In this document: piece by piece, positions 62,797 through 64,000 of the stretch
Position numbering within the stretch: position 1 is the stretch's first letter
Layout: every line of letters starts with the position of its first letter
NCBI GenBank assembly: GCA_963668115.1
Contig: OY764147.1
Span: forward strand, 1,612,001 to 1,676,000
DNA from: Plut-88900 sp963668115
GTDB taxonomy: Bacteria > Chloroflexota > Dehalococcoidia > Plut-88900
Reading direction: 5' to 3'
DNA length: 64,000 bases
Program-made: the position numbers and the translations under genes
Notes under the pieces: generated by a model
The model's database searches: none
Told to the model about the DNA's origin: nothing
Seen by the model: the letters and a program-made list of their open reading frames with translations, nothing else

Positions 62797-63861
62797 CTAA
62801 GCGCCGTTTACGCCGTACATGGCCAGGGAGTTGTCACGGAGGATCTTGCGCTTGACGTCTTCGGATAGGTCTTCCCGGGTCCAGAAGTGCTCAACGTTTT
62901 CGGGGTATTCGTTGTCCCAGTGGGGCCAGTCGGAGGCGTAGAAGAGGGTGTCCTCGCCGAGGATATCGACGACCTGGGGGACTAGGGTCTCGCTGGGTTC
63001 GGCATGGTACCAGACCCTGTCGCTCTTGAGGTACTCGCTGGGTTTGCGTTTGCAGTCGGGGGTCTCCAGCCAGCCGCGTTTTTCCCATTCCTCATCCATC
63101 CTGTCGAGGAAGAAAGGGACCCAGGTGCAGCCCGTCTCCAGGTAGCCGACCTTTAGAGTCGGGAACCTTTCGAAGACGCCGCCGTAGACCATGTGGACGG
63201 TCTGCAGCATGTTGGAGATGGGGAAGGCGGTGGTGTGGCGCTGGATGAACTTAGTGTATTGCATGTACTCAGAGGTGCCGCCGTGGACGGCGAGGAGACA
63301 TCCCAGGGCCTGGGCCTCTTCGTAGAAGGGGTCGAAGCGGCGCTCGCCGTAGCCTCCGAAACCTACTGCAGGGAGCATCACGCCGGAGAAACCCGACTCA
63401 GTGATGGTGCGGCGCATCTCCTTAGTGCCAGCCTCGACGTCAGTGAGGGGGACGAGGGAGACGGCCTTAAGCTTGGGGCTGACGCTGAGCCATTCGTCGG
63501 CCACCCAGCAGTTGTAGGCGTGGGTCAGGGCCTTGAGGTAGTCGGGGTCCCAGATTGTGCCGTAGGTGAGAAGGACGGTAGGGAATAGGAAGGTCATCTC
63601 CATGCCGCCCCAATCAAGGGCCCCAAGCCAGTCGTTGGGGAAGGGGTATCCGGCGGGGCCGAGGCCGCCCATCCTGCCCCCGAGGGTGGAGTCGGAGAAT
63701 GCACGGTTGGTGATGGCGCTGCCGTGGCCTACGCGGCCCTGGGCGTCGGGGAGGTTGTCCATGAGGAAGCCGTTGTAGGGCTCCGGCATATAGTCCCGGA
63801 TCCGAGCCTGGTCTTCGATGATGTGGCCGTCCGCGTCTATGACGCCGAAGGGAAGCTGCAT
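62797..63861 (-). CDS. Amidohydrolase family protein (amidohydrolase 2)
   Basis: 354 aa from the ATG at 63861 (AAGGTGG upstream), rather than 33 codons earlier, because the barrel starts at VIDADGHIIED, which carries the metal-binding Asp/His. Later markers are HGGTSEYMQYTKF and YASDWPHWDNEYPENV. The group includes decarboxylases and hydrolases of aromatic or heterocyclic acids (ACMSD-like). It converges with the broken Rieske gene (1 nt gap). Substrate unknown. Confidence 0.87.
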   Translation of the reverse strand: MQLPFGVIDADGHIIEDQARIRDYMPEPYNGFLMDNLPDAQGRVGHGSAITNRAFSDSTLGGRMGGLGPAGYPFPNDWLGALDWGGMEMTFLFPTVLLTYGTIWDPDYLKALTHAYNCWVADEWLSVSPKLKAVSLVPLTDVEAGTKEMRRTITESGFSGVMLPAVGFGGYGERRFDPFYEEAQALGCLLAVHGGTSEYMQYTKFIQRHTTAFPISNMLQTVHMVYGGVFERFPTLKVGYLETGCTWVPFFLDRMDEEWEKRGWLETPDCKRKPSEYLKSDRVWYHAEPSETLVPQVVDILGEDTLFYASDWPHWDNEYPENVEHFWTREDLSEDVKRKILRDNSLAMYGVNGA

Positions 63862-64000
63862 AGCTGTTTGTCCACCTTCCGTGGGAGGTTTAGTTAATGA
63901 GGTGAGTCTAGTCGTGATGGTGGGGATATGCAATTGGGGCGGGGAGGTGGAGTTTGACAAGAAGGCGGGTTGTGGATACTGTTTCGGCGGTGATCCGGTC

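Overview
The window is a 64 kb piece of a GC-rich bacterial chromosome with heavy use of G-ending codons and many GTG/TTG starts. The gene content (HpaB-type hydroxylase, CaiB/BaiF transferase, DUF1028, amidohydrolase, Rieske oxygenase, dimethylformamidase-like protein, DUF4389, FIST protein, P-loop/DRTGG protein) and the housekeeping neighbourhoods suggest Chloroflexota, most likely a Dehalococcoidia/SAR202-type lineage. This is an inference from gene content, not from a marker tree.

Layout: (1) 0-4 kb holds the end of argG, an acyl-CoA dehydrogenase and a MaoC hydratase placed between argG and argH, then argH and rpe. (2) 3.98-6.26 kb, minus strand, holds rpmB followed by two lipoprotein-like DsbA-family thiol oxidoreductases. 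Their thioredoxin domains are interrupted by in-frame TGA exactly at the first active-site cysteine, three times in three domains, each followed by a similarly placed SECIS-like hairpin. They are best read as selenoproteins, and one is a tandem protein with two selenocysteines. (3) 6.3-13 kb is fakA-fakB-recG-argS. (4) 13-16 kb is an accessory patch of short palindromic repeats, an acidic protein, a DUF3800 gene and a ghost of a second DUF3800 copy. (5) 16-29.5 kb holds trpS, a monophosphatase, HpaB, DUF1028, an M20 peptidase, rny, ymdB-like, PHP, fabZ, tRNA-Gly and speE/speD. (6) 29.5-38 kb is a mobile zone with a frameshifted IS110 element, tRNA-Phe, two near-identical tRNA-Leu genes, AT-richer foreign genes, a dimethylformamidase-like gene and a HicAB module bounded by a 51-bp duplication of that gene's 3' end. 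(7) 38-48.8 kb is mixed metabolism plus a large UvrD-type helicase.

(8) 48.8-61.1 kb is a plus-strand cluster whose content matches the N-methylglutamate pathway of methylamine oxidation: three N-methylglutamate synthase subunits, a GmaS-like glutamine-synthetase homologue, and four subunits of a sarcosine oxidase/N-methylglutamate dehydrogenase-type enzyme. A creatinase-like M24 protein and an amidase are interleaved. A promoter with a 7-bp inverted repeat lies upstream. The dimethylformamidase-like gene, the amidase and this cluster could together release and oxidise methylated amines. (9) The window ends with a Rieske oxygenase broken by an amber codon and an amidohydrolase.

The two observations most worth following are the tandem double-UGA DsbA protein and the N-methylglutamate cluster.
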